Shown here: positions 35,320 through 45,047 of the stretch, piece by piece
How positions within the stretch are numbered: position 1 is the stretch's first letter
Layout of the letters: each line of letters opens with the position of its first letter
Assembly: GCA_937873135.1 (NCBI GenBank)
Contig: CALMVQ010000312.1
Location: 1 to 47,155 of the forward strand
Direction: 5' to 3'
Length of the DNA stretch: 47,155 nucleotides
DNA from: an uncultured Scytonema sp.
GTDB lineage: Bacteria > Cyanobacteriota > Cyanobacteriia > Cyanobacteriales > Nostocaceae
Translations under genes and position numbers: made by a program
The notes under the pieces: generated by a model
The model's database searches: none
Seen by the model: only the letters and a program-made list of their open reading frames with translations
Told to the model about the DNA's origin: nothing

Positions 35320-37611
35320 ATGTCTATAAGCACGATCGCTCCCGAACAGGTTAACCGTATCGTTTGGAATCAGCATGACGATCCCTTTGAAGTCCTGGGT
35401 TCTCATCCCATACAACAGGATGGTAAAAGTCTTTGGGCAGTGCGAGCCTACCTACCAAATGCAAGTGCTGTATGGGTTGTTCTTCCAGAGGAACGAAAAG
35501 AGTACCCAATGGAAACGGTGCATCATCCCCACTTTTTTGAATGTACAATTGACATCAAAAAGCTAGCAAATTACCAGTTACGCATCAAAGAAGGAGAACT
35601 TGAAAGAGTCATATACGACCCTTACGCTTTTCATTCTCCTTTATTGACTGACTTTGATTTGCACCTGTTTGCCGAAGGTAACCATCATCGGATTTATGAG
35701 AAGTTGGGAGCGCACCTTACGGAAGTAGAGGGTGTGAAAGGTGTTTATTTTGCTGTGTGGGCACCCAATGCTCGTAACGTTTCACTTTTGGGAAATTTTA
35801 ATGAATGGGATGGACGCAAGCACCAGATGCGTAAAGGTAGTACTGGGATTTGGGAATTGTTTATTCCTGAACTTGGGATTGGAGAGAATTACAAATACGA
35901 AATCAAAAACTTTGATGGGCATATTTACGAAAAATCTGATCCCTACGGTTTCCACCAAGAACCCCGTCCCAAAACTGCATCTATCGTCACCGACTTGGAT
36001 GCTTACACTTGGAGTGATGAAGATTGGTTGAACACGCGACGCCAAGCCGATCCTCTAACCCAACCAATATCAGTCTACGAATTGCATGTAGGCTCTTGGT
36101 TGCACGCGGCAAGTGCAGAACCGGCAAAACTACCTAATGGTGAAACAGAACCTGTGGTTCTCGTCTCCGATCTCAGCCGAGGGGCACGTTTTCTCACTTA
36201 TCGAGAACTAGCAGACAAACTTATTCCCTACGTCAAAGACTTGGGATACACCCACGTCGAAGTACTCCCCATTGCCGAACATCCCTTCGATGGTTCTTGG
36301 GGTTATCAAGTCACCGGTTACTACGCCCCGACTTCCCGCTTCGGTACTCCTGAAGACTTGATGTATTTTGTCGATCAATGCCACCAAAACGATATCGGTG
36401 TAATTGTAGACTGGGTTCCAGGTCACTTTCCTAAAGATGGTCATGGTTTAGCCTTCTTCGATGGCAGTCATTTGTACGAGCACGCCGACTCTCGTATAGG
36501 TGAACACAAAGAATGGGGTACCTTAGTCTTCAACTACTCTCGCCACGAAGTCCGAAATTTCCTGGTAGCAAATGCCCTCTTCTGGTTTGACAAGTACCAC
36601 ATCGATGGCATTCGCGTTGACGCTGTCGCCTCTATGCTTTATCTTGATTATTGTCGCGAAGATGGAGAATGGTTGCCCAACCAGTATGGTGGCAGAGAAA
36701 ACCTAGAAGCGGCAGATTTTCTGCGTCAGGTAAATCACGCCATCTTTAGTTACTTCCCCGGTGTTGTTTCCATTGCTGAAGAATCTACCTCATGGCCGAT
36801 GGTGTCTTGGCCTACCTATACTGGAGGACTCGGCTTTAATTTGAAGTGGAACATGGGGTGGATGCATGATATGCTGGATTACTTCAGCATGGACCCTTGG
36901 TTCCGCCAATTTCACCAAAACAACATTACTTTTAGTATGTGGTACCACCACAGCGAAAACTTCATGCTTGCGCTGTCTCATGATGAAGTAGTGCATGGGA
37001 AAAGCAATATCATCGGTAAAATGCCGGGAGATATATGGCAGAAGTTTGCTAATGTACGTTGTTTGTTCGCCTATATGTTCACTCACCCAGGTAAGAAAAC
37101 CATGTTTATGAGCATGGAATTTGGGCAGTGGAGTGAGTGGAATGTTTGGAGCGATTTGGATTGGGATTTGCTACAGTCTGAACCGCACCAACAACTTAAA
37201 CAGTTTTTCAAGGATCTGAACCGTCTCTACCGTTCGGAACCATCTTTATATAGTAAGGATTTTGCTCGAGAAGGGTTTGAGTGGATTGACTGTAGTGACA
37301 ATCGCCACAGCGTAGTTGCGTTTATCCGTCAGGATAATGATTCTAATGATTTCACTGTTGTGGTTTGCAACTTCACACCGCAACCCCATTCCCATTACCG
37401 CATCGGTGTACCGGAAATGGGCTTTTATCACGAGTTATTCAACAGCGATGCGCGTCAGTATGGCGGTAGCAATATGGGCAATTTGGGCGGTAAGTGGACA
37501 GATAATTGGTCACTCCACAACCATTCTTATTCGCTAGATTTGTGTCTGCCACCCTTGGGAGTCTTGATTCTCAAGTTGGATCGGGAGAAGACGGCCGCAG
37601 TTATGCAATAA
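35320..37611 (+). CDS. glgB: 1,4-alpha-glucan branching enzyme GlgB
   Basis: GH13 enzyme that introduces alpha-1,6 branches into glycogen in the cytoplasm. 763 residues, normal for cyanobacteria. The start ATG is 7 bases after an AGGTG ribosome site. There are two N-terminal carbohydrate-binding modules (CBM48-like; [10 protein letters not shown] and [19 protein letters not shown]), then the barrel with Asp434 in [10 protein letters not shown] (nucleophile), Glu487 in SIAEEST (acid/base) and Asp555 in SHDEVVHGK (stabiliser). The [10 protein letters not shown] loop and [12 protein letters not shown] are also typical. Monocistronic as far as can be seen; no other glg genes in the window. Confidence 0.95.
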   Translation: MSISTIAPEQVNRIVWNQHDDPFEVLGSHPIQQDGKSLWAVRAYLPNASAVWVVLPEERKEYPMETVHHPHFFECTIDIKKLANYQLRIKEGELERVIYDPYAFHSPLLTDFDLHLFAEGNHHRIYEKLGAHLTEVEGVKGVYFAVWAPNARNVSLLGNFNEWDGRKHQMRKGSTGIWELFIPELGIGENYKYEIKNFDGHIYEKSDPYGFHQEPRPKTASIVTDLDAYTWSDEDWLNTRRQADPLTQPISVYELHVGSWLHAASAEPAKLPNGETEPVVLVSDLSRGARFLTYRELADKLIPYVKDLGYTHVEVLPIAEHPFDGSWGYQVTGYYAPTSRFGTPEDLMYFVDQCHQNDIGVIVDWVPGHFPKDGHGLAFFDGSHLYEHADSRIGEHKEWGTLVFNYSRHEVRNFLVANALFWFDKYHIDGIRVDAVASMLYLDYCREDGEWLPNQYGGRENLEAADFLRQVNHAIFSYFPGVVSIAEESTSWPMVSWPTYTGGLGFNLKWNMGWMHDMLDYFSMDPWFRQFHQNNITFSMWYHHSENFMLALSHDEVVHGKSNIIGKMPGDIWQKFANVRCLFAYMFTHPGKKTMFMSMEFGQWSEWNVWSDLDWDLLQSEPHQQLKQFFKDLNRLYRSEPSLYSKDFAREGFEWIDCSDNRHSVVAFIRQDNDSNDFTVVVCNFTPQPHSHYRIGVPEMGFYHELFNSDARQYGGSNMGNLGGKWTDNWSLHNHSYSLDLCLPPLGVLILKLDREKTAAVMQ

Positions 37612-37626
37612 CTTTTAGGTAGTAAT

Positions 37627-37891
37627 AAAATGTAGGAGGGTGCTGCCCCTCACAGGTGTAGGTTTTTTACAATTAGGTGTTGGCAAGACTTGGAGGACAA
37701 GGTGGGAAAGTGGACTTGGTGGAAAAACCGAACCGCTCATGGGACGGTACTAACTGACGGGAATTGGCTCAAAAGGGCTTTTTCCGTTAAAGAATCTTCC
37801 TTGTCTGCCTGTCTTCTCATCCTCCAAGTCTTGCCTCAACCGAAATATTAAAAACCTACCCTTGTGAGGGGTACTGCTCTCCCTACATTTT
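37627..37891. repeat. 265-bp near-symmetric palindromic element
   Basis: The outer 43 bases (AAAATGTAGGAGGGT... and ...CTCCCTACATTTT) are complementary with a few mismatches. An inner 16-base arm (GGCAAGACTTGGAGGA, 37682-37697) is perfectly complementary to 37820-37835. The two axes coincide within one base (sums 75518 and 75517). The middle is not well paired. No ORF is inside. It could fold into a long cruciform or RNA hairpin. Confidence 0.75.
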
Positions 37892-38023
37892 AGGTTCATA
37901 GTTGCGCTTTAGTGCTAAAACGCAACTACAAACAAAATATAAAAATTTTACATTTTTTTACATAGCTTTGTTTTTTACTGCCGAGATTACCCCCGCAACG
38001 CGCTGCCTCGGCTATACAAACAA

Positions 38024-38041
38024 AGCCCGCCGACGCGGGCT
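38024..38041 (-). terminator. GC-rich hairpin, possible terminator
   Basis: AGCCCGC/GCGGGCT with a CGAC loop. Read on the minus strand it is followed by TTTGTTTG, so it could end the (broken) kinase transcript. On the plus strand it is followed by a run of A instead. Confidence 0.45.
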
Positions 38042-38162
38042 ATAGAAAAAAGGTTGACAAACCGGATTTAGTATGATTCCGAAACACTGCAACTTGATGT
38101 TGTAGCTTGCTGTATTAGTGTCTAGTTTAAATTAATGTCTTTTTAGTGATGAGTGCTTATAT

Positions 38163-38270
38163 ATGCGGCTAAGGTTATTTGCTCAAATATTAGCAGGTGT
38201 AGCAACAGCTTCTGTGATTTCGGCTTTGGCGATCGCCACTACCACAAGCAACCTGCCAAGTTACGCTTGA
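38163..38270 (+). pseudogene. Signal-peptide stub of a secreted protein
   Basis: MRLRLFAQILAGVATASVIS then ALAIATTTSNLPSYA and a TGA: a perfectly formed signal peptide (basic start, hydrophobic core, Ala-containing cleavage region) and nothing after it. The mature protein is missing because the sequence now runs into the reverse strand of a kinase fragment. Confidence 0.55.
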
Positions 38271-38696
38271 GGGTTTTAAGTCCCGGTGAATTAGATTTTG
38301 TTGATGAACAAAGACCAAAACTTCTAAAATATCGTATAAAAGTTTAATTACGTAAGCTTCACTTAGTTGTGCATTTGGTACTAATTCTCGGCTGAGGTCG
38401 TGACCTTCAATATATTCCTGAACTAAATAAAATTGTTGATATTCTTGAAAGAAGAAAAGAAGGCGCGGAATTTGGTCATGCTTTCCCAATATTTCCAGCT
38501 TTTCTGCTTCCCTTTTAAATAATCTTTCTCCAACTTCTAAAGTGCGTGGATCGGTAGACATTGGCTGAAACTGCTTCACAACACACTGAGGATTCCCTGG
38601 TCGTCCTGTGTCAAGTGCAAGGAAAGTAATACCAAATCCGCCTTCTCCTAGTTGTTCAACAATTTGGTAGCGTCCACCGAGAATTTGACCTATCAT
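38190..38696 (-). pseudogene. Serine/threonine protein kinase, N-terminal lobe only
   Basis: Begins MIGQILGGRYQIVEQLGEGGFG (Gly-rich loop), has CVVKQF (ATP-binding Lys), YLVQEYIEGHDLSREL, and reaches the catalytic loop LIHRDLKPS. There the kinase homology stops. The last 26 residues (VTWQVACGSGD...) are antisense of the neighbouring signal-peptide stub. The DFG motif, activation loop, C-lobe and any sensor domain are gone, so it cannot be an active kinase. A cyanobacterial Hanks-type kinase is the source. Confidence 0.85.
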
Positions 38697-38982
38697 TCAA
38701 GTCACCAATTTTATCTATAATTTTTATACCATTTCTCCAAAAGATTGCCATACATGGTTCTAGATCGGAGTGCGATCGCCTTCATGCTGCTTTCTTCATA
38801 GTCAGCATAAAGGCGTGTTTAGCCTGTGTAGCAGCGTTTTCAACCGTGCAAGAAGGATATTTGTTGTCTAAGAGAATATATGCGATGCCCTTGGCCACGG
38901 CGGTATCGCCGTATCGCACCCCCGTCCATCCGCTCAAGTAACATAGAAGAGTCAGCACTGGGTACGCAACCACAGAAAAGCT
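38697..38982. other. Upstream region of the first Uma2 gene
   Basis: No intact gene. The last 65 or so bases (from about 38918, CGCACCCCCGTCCAT...) are near-identical to 40050-40117 ahead of the second Uma2 copy, so the duplicated block includes the promoter-proximal DNA. Confidence 0.6.
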
Positions 38983-39780
38983 ATGTCAGAAACTACTTTA
39001 GCACCATACGTAACACTACCGCCAACCCAGGCAGAACTGCCCTACGATGATGGAGTACCAATGGAAAGCCCAAGGCATAAAACTCAAATGGATTTGCTCA
39101 TTGATGCCTTAATGGTTTGGTTGGCACAACGAGAGGATGGGTTTATCGGCGGCAATATGTTTGTATACTACAGCCTAATGCAGGTAAAAAACCAAGACTT
39201 TCGTGGACCAGACTTTTTTGCTGTGTTAGGAGTTCCCAAGGGAGAACGTCGCAGTTGGGTTGTTTGGGAAGAGGGTAAAGCACCAGATGTAGTTATTGAA
39301 TTGCTGTCAGACAGCACCAGAGCACAAGACAAGAATGAGAAAAAGCTAATTTATCAAAATCAATTACGGGTATCAGAGTATTTCTGGTTTGATCCCTTCA
39401 ACCCAGATGATTGGGCTGGTTTCTTGCTCGAAAAAGGAGTTTACCAACCTTTAATTCCAGACGAACAGAACCAGTTAGTGAGTCATTCATTAGGGTTGGC
39501 ATTGCAACTTTGGCAGGGTAACTACAAAGGCATTGATGCAACTTGGTTGCGCTGGGCAACGTTGAAGGGAGAATTGCTACCAACTTATGAAGAACAGGAA
39601 CGCCTCCGCGCAGAACAAGAACGCCTCCGCGCAGAGTCGGCAGAGTCGCAGATCCAACAACTACAGTCACAGCTACAACAGACGGTACGCAATTTACTTC
39701 AGACAGGAATGACAGTAAAACAAGCAGCTGGGTTAACTGGTTTGTCTATACCTGAAGTAGAGCAACTAAGTCGTTGTTGA
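38983..39780 (+). CDS. Uma2 family protein (PD-(D/E)xK endonuclease-like), copy 1
   Basis: 265 residues. The Uma2/DUF820 core contains FRGPDFFAVLGVP and PDVVIELLSDSTRAQDKNEKK (Asp...Glu-x-Leu arrangement; the final catalytic Lys position is unclear) plus the conserved VSEYFWFDP block. After about residue 195 comes a coiled-coil tail with heptapeptide repeats (EQERLRA, two copies), ending in MTVKQAAGLTGLSIPEVEQL. This family is greatly expanded in cyanobacteria; its biological role is unknown. The gene is nearly identical to the one at 40118; differences include one Ala codon near the start, one fewer heptapeptide, and a C-terminus VEQLSRC, where the stop overlaps the attached SDR-gene fragment. 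Confidence 0.8.
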   Translation: MSETTLAPYVTLPPTQAELPYDDGVPMESPRHKTQMDLLIDALMVWLAQREDGFIGGNMFVYYSLMQVKNQDFRGPDFFAVLGVPKGERRSWVVWEEGKAPDVVIELLSDSTRAQDKNEKKLIYQNQLRVSEYFWFDPFNPDDWAGFLLEKGVYQPLIPDEQNQLVSHSLGLALQLWQGNYKGIDATWLRWATLKGELLPTYEEQERLRAEQERLRAESAESQIQQLQSQLQQTVRNLLQTGMTVKQAAGLTGLSIPEVEQLSRC

Positions 39781-40040
39781 ACAAGGTGACAAAGTCCGGT
39801 GTCTGGTACGGGACATTGATAAAGCGCGATCACCGTTGTGGCGAATATTACGTTAAGAGAAACTTTGACTCCTGTGATGGCAAATATTCAAGTGATCGTT
39901 TGTTGCACGGCACTGCGCGTACAACCATTGGAGGGAGATACTCCCGAACGTGCTAAATACTAGCAAGGGGTCAAATTTTATCAGCCGGAAATTGTTAGCG
40001 ATCCCCCAGAAAATGACGAATATCACGGGGTCGAAAATTA
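39775..40040 (+). pseudogene. Duplicated 5' fragment of the SDR/CIA30 gene
   Basis: The sequence from TTGAACAAGGTGACAAAGTCC onward matches 41603-41890, the start of the SDR gene, with substitutions, a 22-base deletion (within the CGCGATC... region) and stop codons. It ends near CACGGGGTCGAAAATTA. It directly abuts the Uma2 copy 1 stop. It shows that the block copied in tandem ran from upstream of Uma2 into the next gene. Confidence 0.85.
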
Positions 40041-40117
40041 TGTGCGATCGCACCCCTGTCCATGCGATCAAGTAACATAGAAGAGTCAGAACTGGGGGGA
40101 GCAACCACGGAAAAGCT

Positions 40118-40936
40118 ATGTCAGAAACTACTTTAGCTGCACCATACGTAACACTACCGCCAACCCAGGCAGAACTGCCTTACGATGATGGAGTACCAAT
40201 GGAAAGCCCAAGGCATAAAACTCAAATGGATTTGCTCATTGATGCCTTAATGGTTTGGTTGGCACAACGAGAGGATGGGTTTATCGGCGGCAATATGTTT
40301 GTATACTACAGCCTAATGCAGGTAAAAAACCAAGACTTTCGTGGACCAGACTTTTTTGCTGTGTTAGGAGTTCCCAAGGGAGAACGTCGCAGTTGGGTTG
40401 TTTGGGAAGAGGGTAAAGCACCAGATGTAGTTATTGAATTGCTGTCAGACAGCACCAGAGCACAAGACAAGAATGAGAAAAAGCTAATTTATCAAAATCA
40501 ATTACGGGTATCAGAGTATTTCTGGTTTGATCCCTTCAACCCAGATGATTGGGCTGGTTTCTTGCTCGAAAAAGGAGTTTACCAACCTTTAATTCCAGAC
40601 GAACAGAACCAGTTAGTGAGTCATTCATTAGGGTTGGCATTGCAACTTTGGCAGGGTAACTACAAAGGCATTGATGCAACTTGGTTGCGCTGGGCAACGT
40701 TGAAGGGAGAATTGCTACCAACTTATGAAGAACAGGAACGCCTCCGCGCAGAACACGAACGCCTCCGCGCAGAACAAGAACGCCTCCGCGCAGAGTCGGC
40801 AGAGTCGCAGCTCCAACAACTACAGTCACAGCTACAACAGACGGCACGCAATTTACTTCAGACAGGGATGACAGTAGAACAAGCTGCTGGGTTAACTGGT
40901 TTGTCTATACCTGAAGTAGAGCAACTGGGTAGTTGA
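40118..40936 (+). CDS. Uma2 family protein (PD-(D/E)xK endonuclease-like), copy 2
   Basis: 272 residues, almost the same as copy 1 at both protein and DNA level, starting MSETTLAAPYVTLPP. The coiled-coil tail has three heptapeptide units (EQERLRA, EHERLRA, EQERLRA) in place of two, and the end is VEQLGS. The 21-base repeat behind the heptapeptide makes this an easy site for slippage. It is the copy still in its original relation to the SDR gene downstream, although 459 bases now separate them. The same caution on function as for copy 1. Confidence 0.8.
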   Translation: MSETTLAAPYVTLPPTQAELPYDDGVPMESPRHKTQMDLLIDALMVWLAQREDGFIGGNMFVYYSLMQVKNQDFRGPDFFAVLGVPKGERRSWVVWEEGKAPDVVIELLSDSTRAQDKNEKKLIYQNQLRVSEYFWFDPFNPDDWAGFLLEKGVYQPLIPDEQNQLVSHSLGLALQLWQGNYKGIDATWLRWATLKGELLPTYEEQERLRAEHERLRAEQERLRAESAESQLQQLQSQLQQTARNLLQTGMTVEQAAGLTGLSIPEVEQLGS

Positions 40937-41395
40937 CGGTAAAAAGTTATGAATTTGAAATGCTTGAACAAGGGCAATGATAATGACAAACCCAGCACCT
41001 TTTCCTGGTTGTGAAATACAGTATGACTATTTAGTAGGCGATCGCTTGCCGCACACAGAAGTTTTCCTGTAGCTTGTCTGGAGTATATAACGGGCGATCT
41101 GCGAATTGCGGATAGTTCGTAGGGCGAAGTTACGCTAATTTACTAGCCTACCTATGACTTAGTATTCCCGATATTTTATATCTTTCAACAGAAGTCAACG
41201 GAATTTGTTATCAGTTATGTTGGTAGAAGTAAGCCGAAGGGATGAAAAGTTTTTTGAGCTGCTCTTTTGTAGTTTAGTCGATATCTTTTGCTTTGACGAA
41301 AATTAGGTATCACAAAGTCTCAATCTCAAATATCAAATCCATAATGGTATGATTGTCAGCCACGAACACCTTCAGTACTTCTTTACTCGTCTCGC
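40937..41395. other. Intergenic stretch before the SDR/CIA30 gene
   Basis: No convincing gene in 459 bases. A 29-codon frame at 40983 (MTNPAPFPGCEIQYDYLVGD) is followed by a stop and may be a relic of something I cannot name. The rest is AT-rich and presumably carries the SDR promoter. Confidence 0.45.
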
Positions 41396-42868
41396 ATGTT
41401 TAACCAAAATCGCTCTCAATGGGACTTAGGTAGATTTTTCCAAACCCTGACTTACTTCGAGGTTATTCCTTTCCTCAATTGGGTACAGGAGTGGTTTATA
41501 GGTGATAAGGAAAATAAAGACACTGATGGAGGAAAACAAGTGGGCGTCATACTAGTAGCTGGGGCAACAGGTGGACTTGGTAAGCGAGTGGTGCGGCGAC
41601 TTATTGAACAAGGTTACAAAGTCCGGTGTCTGGTACGAGACATTGATAAAGCGCGATCGCTCTTTGATGGTGGAGTTGACATCGTTGTGGCGGATATCAC
41701 CTCAAGAGAAACGTTGACTCCTGTAATGGCGAATATTCAAGCGATCATTTGTTGCACGGCAGTACGTGTACAACCAGTAGAGGGAGATACTCCCGAACGT
41801 GCTAAATACTATCAAGGTATCAAATTTTATCAGCCAGAAATTGTCGGCGATACCCCAGAAAATGTCGAATATCACGGGGTCAAAAATTTGGTTGAAGCTG
41901 CTGCTAAAAGTCTCCCCAACCCTGATGAAAAACTATTATTTAATTTCACAAACCCATCCTTAGAACTAAGAAATACTTGGGGTGTTGTTGATGATGTTGT
42001 CATGGGTGGCGTGAGTGAAAGTAGTATCCAATTTGTTGAATCGGCTGCTTTGTTTGCTGGCAATGTCTCTACTGCCAATTCTGGGGGATTTGCATCTGTA
42101 AGAACCAGAAATTTTGAACCGCCTTTCAATCTTTCTGGTTATACAGGTGTAAAATTGCGAGTTAAAGGTGACGGAAAGCGTTACAAGTTCTTCTTACGTA
42201 CAGACACACAATGGGATAGCGTTGCCTACAGTCACTCTTTTGATACCGTAGCAGATACCTGGATAGATGTTTGCGTCTCTTTTACAGATTTGATTCCGGT
42301 ATTTCGTGCCAAAACTGCGAAAGATTGTCCTCCAATTGACACTAGTAAAATTCGTTCTCTGCAACTTATGTTGAGTAAGTTTGAGTACGACAGCACTTTA
42401 AATCCGCACTTTTCGCCTGGCAGCTTTGCTTTACAAATAGAATCAATTAAAGCATATGGTGGGGAAATTTTACCACAGTTTATCCATGTAAGTTCAGCAG
42501 GTGTAACTCGTCCCGGTCGTCCTGGAATTAATTTAGATGAAGAACCCCCAGCCGTCAAATTAAATGATCAGTTGGGAGGAATTCTCACATGGAAATTAAA
42601 GGGAGAAGACGTTTTAAGAAAAAGTAAAATTCCTTATACAATTATTAGACCTTGTGCTTTGACTGAGGAAGCAGGAGGCAAAAAGTTAATCCTCGAGCAA
42701 GGTGACAATATCAGGGGAAAAATTAGCCGAGAGGATGTTGCTAAATTGTGTGTAGAAGCACTAAAACAAACGCAAGCGTGTAACGTCACGTTTGAGGTCA
42801 AAGAGGGAGAAAATAGCGACAGCATTGATTATTTGACCCTATTTTCTAACTTAGAATCTGACGTTTGA
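41396..42868 (+). CDS. NAD(P)-binding SDR (NmrA-like) protein with an internal CIA30 domain
   Basis: 490 residues. An N-terminal Rossmann fold starts at about residue 49 with VILVAGATGGLGKRVV (GxxGxxG). After about residue 175 it is interrupted by a CIA30-type jelly-roll (NTWGVVDDVVMGGVSESS, SGYTGVKLRVKGDGKRYKF, then SFALQIESIKAYGG; to about 358). The SDR resumes with FIHVSSAGVTRPGRPG and IPYTIIRPCALTEE. CIA30 domains occur in complex I assembly factors and in plastid/cyanobacterial proteins, so a chaperone-like role for photosynthetic or respiratory complexes is possible but unproven. Membrane attachment is not seen. Its 5' end was copied upstream (39775-40040). Confidence 0.8.
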   Translation: MFNQNRSQWDLGRFFQTLTYFEVIPFLNWVQEWFIGDKENKDTDGGKQVGVILVAGATGGLGKRVVRRLIEQGYKVRCLVRDIDKARSLFDGGVDIVVADITSRETLTPVMANIQAIICCTAVRVQPVEGDTPERAKYYQGIKFYQPEIVGDTPENVEYHGVKNLVEAAAKSLPNPDEKLLFNFTNPSLELRNTWGVVDDVVMGGVSESSIQFVESAALFAGNVSTANSGGFASVRTRNFEPPFNLSGYTGVKLRVKGDGKRYKFFLRTDTQWDSVAYSHSFDTVADTWIDVCVSFTDLIPVFRAKTAKDCPPIDTSKIRSLQLMLSKFEYDSTLNPHFSPGSFALQIESIKAYGGEILPQFIHVSSAGVTRPGRPGINLDEEPPAVKLNDQLGGILTWKLKGEDVLRKSKIPYTIIRPCALTEEAGGKKLILEQGDNIRGKISREDVAKLCVEALKQTQACNVTFEVKEGENSDSIDYLTLFSNLESDV

Positions 42869-42884
42869 AAGTTAGGAGTTAGGG

Positions 42885-43238
42885 ATGAAACGTATTGATA
42901 TGATAATATTAGCTCTATTTTTAGTTGTTTTTATCTGGGGTGAGTTGTTTTCCAAGACTGCTTTATCTCAAGCTGTTGATGCTCGAGTCGGTAGGTTGGA
43001 AATGGATGTGCGGGGTTTAGTGTCGCGGATAAACCAGATAGAATCTCAGTTGGGTTCAAGCCGTCAGTCTCCATCTGCAAGAGTGCCGAATAACCCATCG
43101 TTACCGCGTTCGAGAGGAAATGTGTCTTCCCAAGAACGCGATCGCATGTTCGACAGACTTGCAACTTTGGTAATAGAAACCAGGCAAGATGTGAATGCGT
43201 TACAGACCCGAGTTGCTAAACTAGAAAAACGACTATGA
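42885..43238 (+). CDS. Small membrane-anchored coiled-coil protein
   Basis: 117 residues: an N-terminal hydrophobic helix (MIILALFLVVFIWGELF, about 6-22) that is either an anchor or signal peptide, a helical region (ARVGRLEMDVRGLVSRINQIESQL), a Pro/Ser-rich linker, then a second heptad-like helix (DRLATLVIETRQDVNALQTRVAKLEKRL). It starts 16 bases after the SDR/CIA30 stop on the same strand, so it is likely co-transcribed. No named family; a structural or scaffold role is only a guess. Confidence 0.65.
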   Translation: MKRIDMIILALFLVVFIWGELFSKTALSQAVDARVGRLEMDVRGLVSRINQIESQLGSSRQSPSARVPNNPSLPRSRGNVSSQERDRMFDRLATLVIETRQDVNALQTRVAKLEKRL

Positions 43239-43244
43239 GAAGAG

Positions 43245-45047
43245 TCATTTCGGTGTGGATAATTCATACTCAAGCGTTTTCTGTCGTCTTTGTTCTTGTG
43301 GAGGGGTAAGACTTCGCAAAGACTTATCATTATATATTTGAGCTAACTGTTCTGCTGTAAAAGACTGTACCAGACTGAGATTCAATGGTGGCTGACTGAT
43401 AAATGTGGCGTAAGATGCGCTGAGATACGGACGGTACTCCTGTCGATTAGTAAGATAAGTTTGAAAGAAAGCCAAACCTAATGCGTTGATATAAGAGCGA
43501 GCGGTTGGTAAGTCGGTGCCAATTAAACTAGATGGAACAGGTAACGCAGAATTAGCTGGATTCAAATGACCTAAGGTAGAGAAATGCGTTCCATTCTCGA
43601 TTAACATGAGATACTTGTTTGAAGTTTGCAGCCAGGTGAATGGGCGAATTTGTTCTGGTACTGCGGGAGTAAAAATGTCTTGACTCCCAGCAACCAGCAT
43701 CACGGGAACTTTAATTTGGCTCAATCCCCTTTGTCCTAAAATCGTGCTATCTAAAGGATTAATTGCCATCACTGCTTTGATTCTTCGATCTTGGATGGGA
43801 TAGCTACGTGGTGGTAGTTCACTAGCGCGGCATTGTAAAAAAACTGACAGATCTAAAGAACGGTTGGGATTGCAATCTTTATAAATTTGTGTAAAATTAA
43901 TTTTTGCCCCAGATGAAGCGAGAACGTTATACCCTCCCAAAGAATGTCCGATCGCACCGACTTGCTGTATATTCAATTGTCCCTTGAGGTTGGGATCTGA
44001 TTCAGAAATACCCTGAAGTTCATCCAGCAAAAATTTCACATCCAAGGGTTGATCGATTAACTCCTTCGCTTCTGGTGGACCTGCTAACCCCGAAAAGTAT
44101 TGCTGAAATCGCTTACTATCACTATCAGGATGTTCTAGGAGTGCAACGGCGAAGCCATAAGATGCCAGATGCTCAGCTAGGTAGGTGAATGTGGTACGAT
44201 CTTCTGCAACACCGTGAGAAATCACAATCACTGGGAAAGGTGATAGAGGCTGTTGAGATTTCGTGGCTTGGGGTATGTAGAGATCGGCACCAAAACGACG
44301 CTTTCGCGAGCGATCGTTCAAAGTCAAGGGTTGTTTGTGCCACTTAAAAAGGCCTGCAAGTCGTAAGTCTGGCTTTTGTGAAAAATCAATTTTTGGTTGA
44401 GTATCTGCTTCCTTAGCTGCTGTTTGCTGAAGTGCAACAACTGTTGCATCCCTTTTTTTGAGTAGATCTGACAAGTTATCAATAATATCTTGGGTTTCAC
44501 TTAAGTTCAACTGAATGCGTCCCGAGGAGTAGTGACGGATGGCATTGACAACAGTTAAACCTTCCGGATCGGCAGCAGCCAAAATGAGCGCCGAACGCAA
44601 TGCATAGAAACCGTTGTGTCTTTTTTGTGTTCGCAGTAATTCTCCAAAACGTTGCAGCAGCTTTTCCCCCAGCTTGGAGTAAGTGAACTGTGATACTAAA
44701 GTAGGGGTGACTTCAAATCGTGTTTGCAAAAGTTCTCGCAGTTGAGCCAATTGTTTTGGTTTAATACGCTTAGCATAAAAGGCAAATTCAGGCGTTATTT
44801 GACCTTTTTTAGCAAACACTTCTAGAGAATGTCTCGAAATCGAAAATTCTCCGAATGGAGGATAGTCGAAGGAAATTTTCTCTGCTCCCAATCCAGGAGT
44901 TGGAGTGATCAGACAGGAGAGGACTCCGAAGGTAAAAGTCCCTATGACTGTTCGCAGCCTTCTTTTGCAAACGAAAGGGAAGAAATCACGATTCTTACTC
45001 AGCAACACTTTCGAGTCAACAGCCGTGTGATTTTGCAGTTTAGCCAT
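43245..45047 (-). CDS. Exported alpha/beta hydrolase with an N-terminal DUF1400 domain
   Basis: 600 residues from the ATG at 45047; the GTG at 45062 overlaps its Shine-Dalgarno (GAGGA) and is less likely. A signal sequence (LRTVIGTFTFGVLSCLITPTPGLGA) leads to a DUF1400-like helical region (IKPKQLAQLRELLQTRF, FSISRHSLEVFAKKG). The hydrolase follows: VIVISHGVAEDRTTF, ALLEHPDSDS, nucleophile elbow GAIGHSLGGYN, and a C-terminal His in NGTHFSTLG. Periplasmic esterase/lipase activity is expected; substrate unknown. Convergent with the coiled-coil gene, with only 6 bases between the stops. Confidence 0.85.
   Translation of the reverse strand: MAKLQNHTAVDSKVLLSKNRDFFPFVCKRRLRTVIGTFTFGVLSCLITPTPGLGAEKISFDYPPFGEFSISRHSLEVFAKKGQITPEFAFYAKRIKPKQLAQLRELLQTRFEVTPTLVSQFTYSKLGEKLLQRFGELLRTQKRHNGFYALRSALILAAADPEGLTVVNAIRHYSSGRIQLNLSETQDIIDNLSDLLKKRDATVVALQQTAAKEADTQPKIDFSQKPDLRLAGLFKWHKQPLTLNDRSRKRRFGADLYIPQATKSQQPLSPFPVIVISHGVAEDRTTFTYLAEHLASYGFAVALLEHPDSDSKRFQQYFSGLAGPPEAKELIDQPLDVKFLLDELQGISESDPNLKGQLNIQQVGAIGHSLGGYNVLASSGAKINFTQIYKDCNPNRSLDLSVFLQCRASELPPRSYPIQDRRIKAVMAINPLDSTILGQRGLSQIKVPVMLVAGSQDIFTPAVPEQIRPFTWLQTSNKYLMLIENGTHFSTLGHLNPANSALPVPSSLIGTDLPTARSYINALGLAFFQTYLTNRQEYRPYLSASYATFISQPPLNLSLVQSFTAEQLAQIYNDKSLRSLTPPQEQRRQKTLEYELSTPK

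Larger units (their letters stand above)
37612..38162. other. Gene-free stretch after glgB
   Basis: 550 bases without coding sequence. It is dominated by a 265-base palindromic element (37627-37891), then AT-rich sequence, then a short GC-rich hairpin at 38024-38041. Confidence 0.6.

Noticed and set aside
39398-39670. Antisense ORF with a repeated LRGGV motif (also at 40536-40847)
   Set aside because: It is the complement of the EQERLRA coiled-coil repeat in the Uma2 genes, not a gene.
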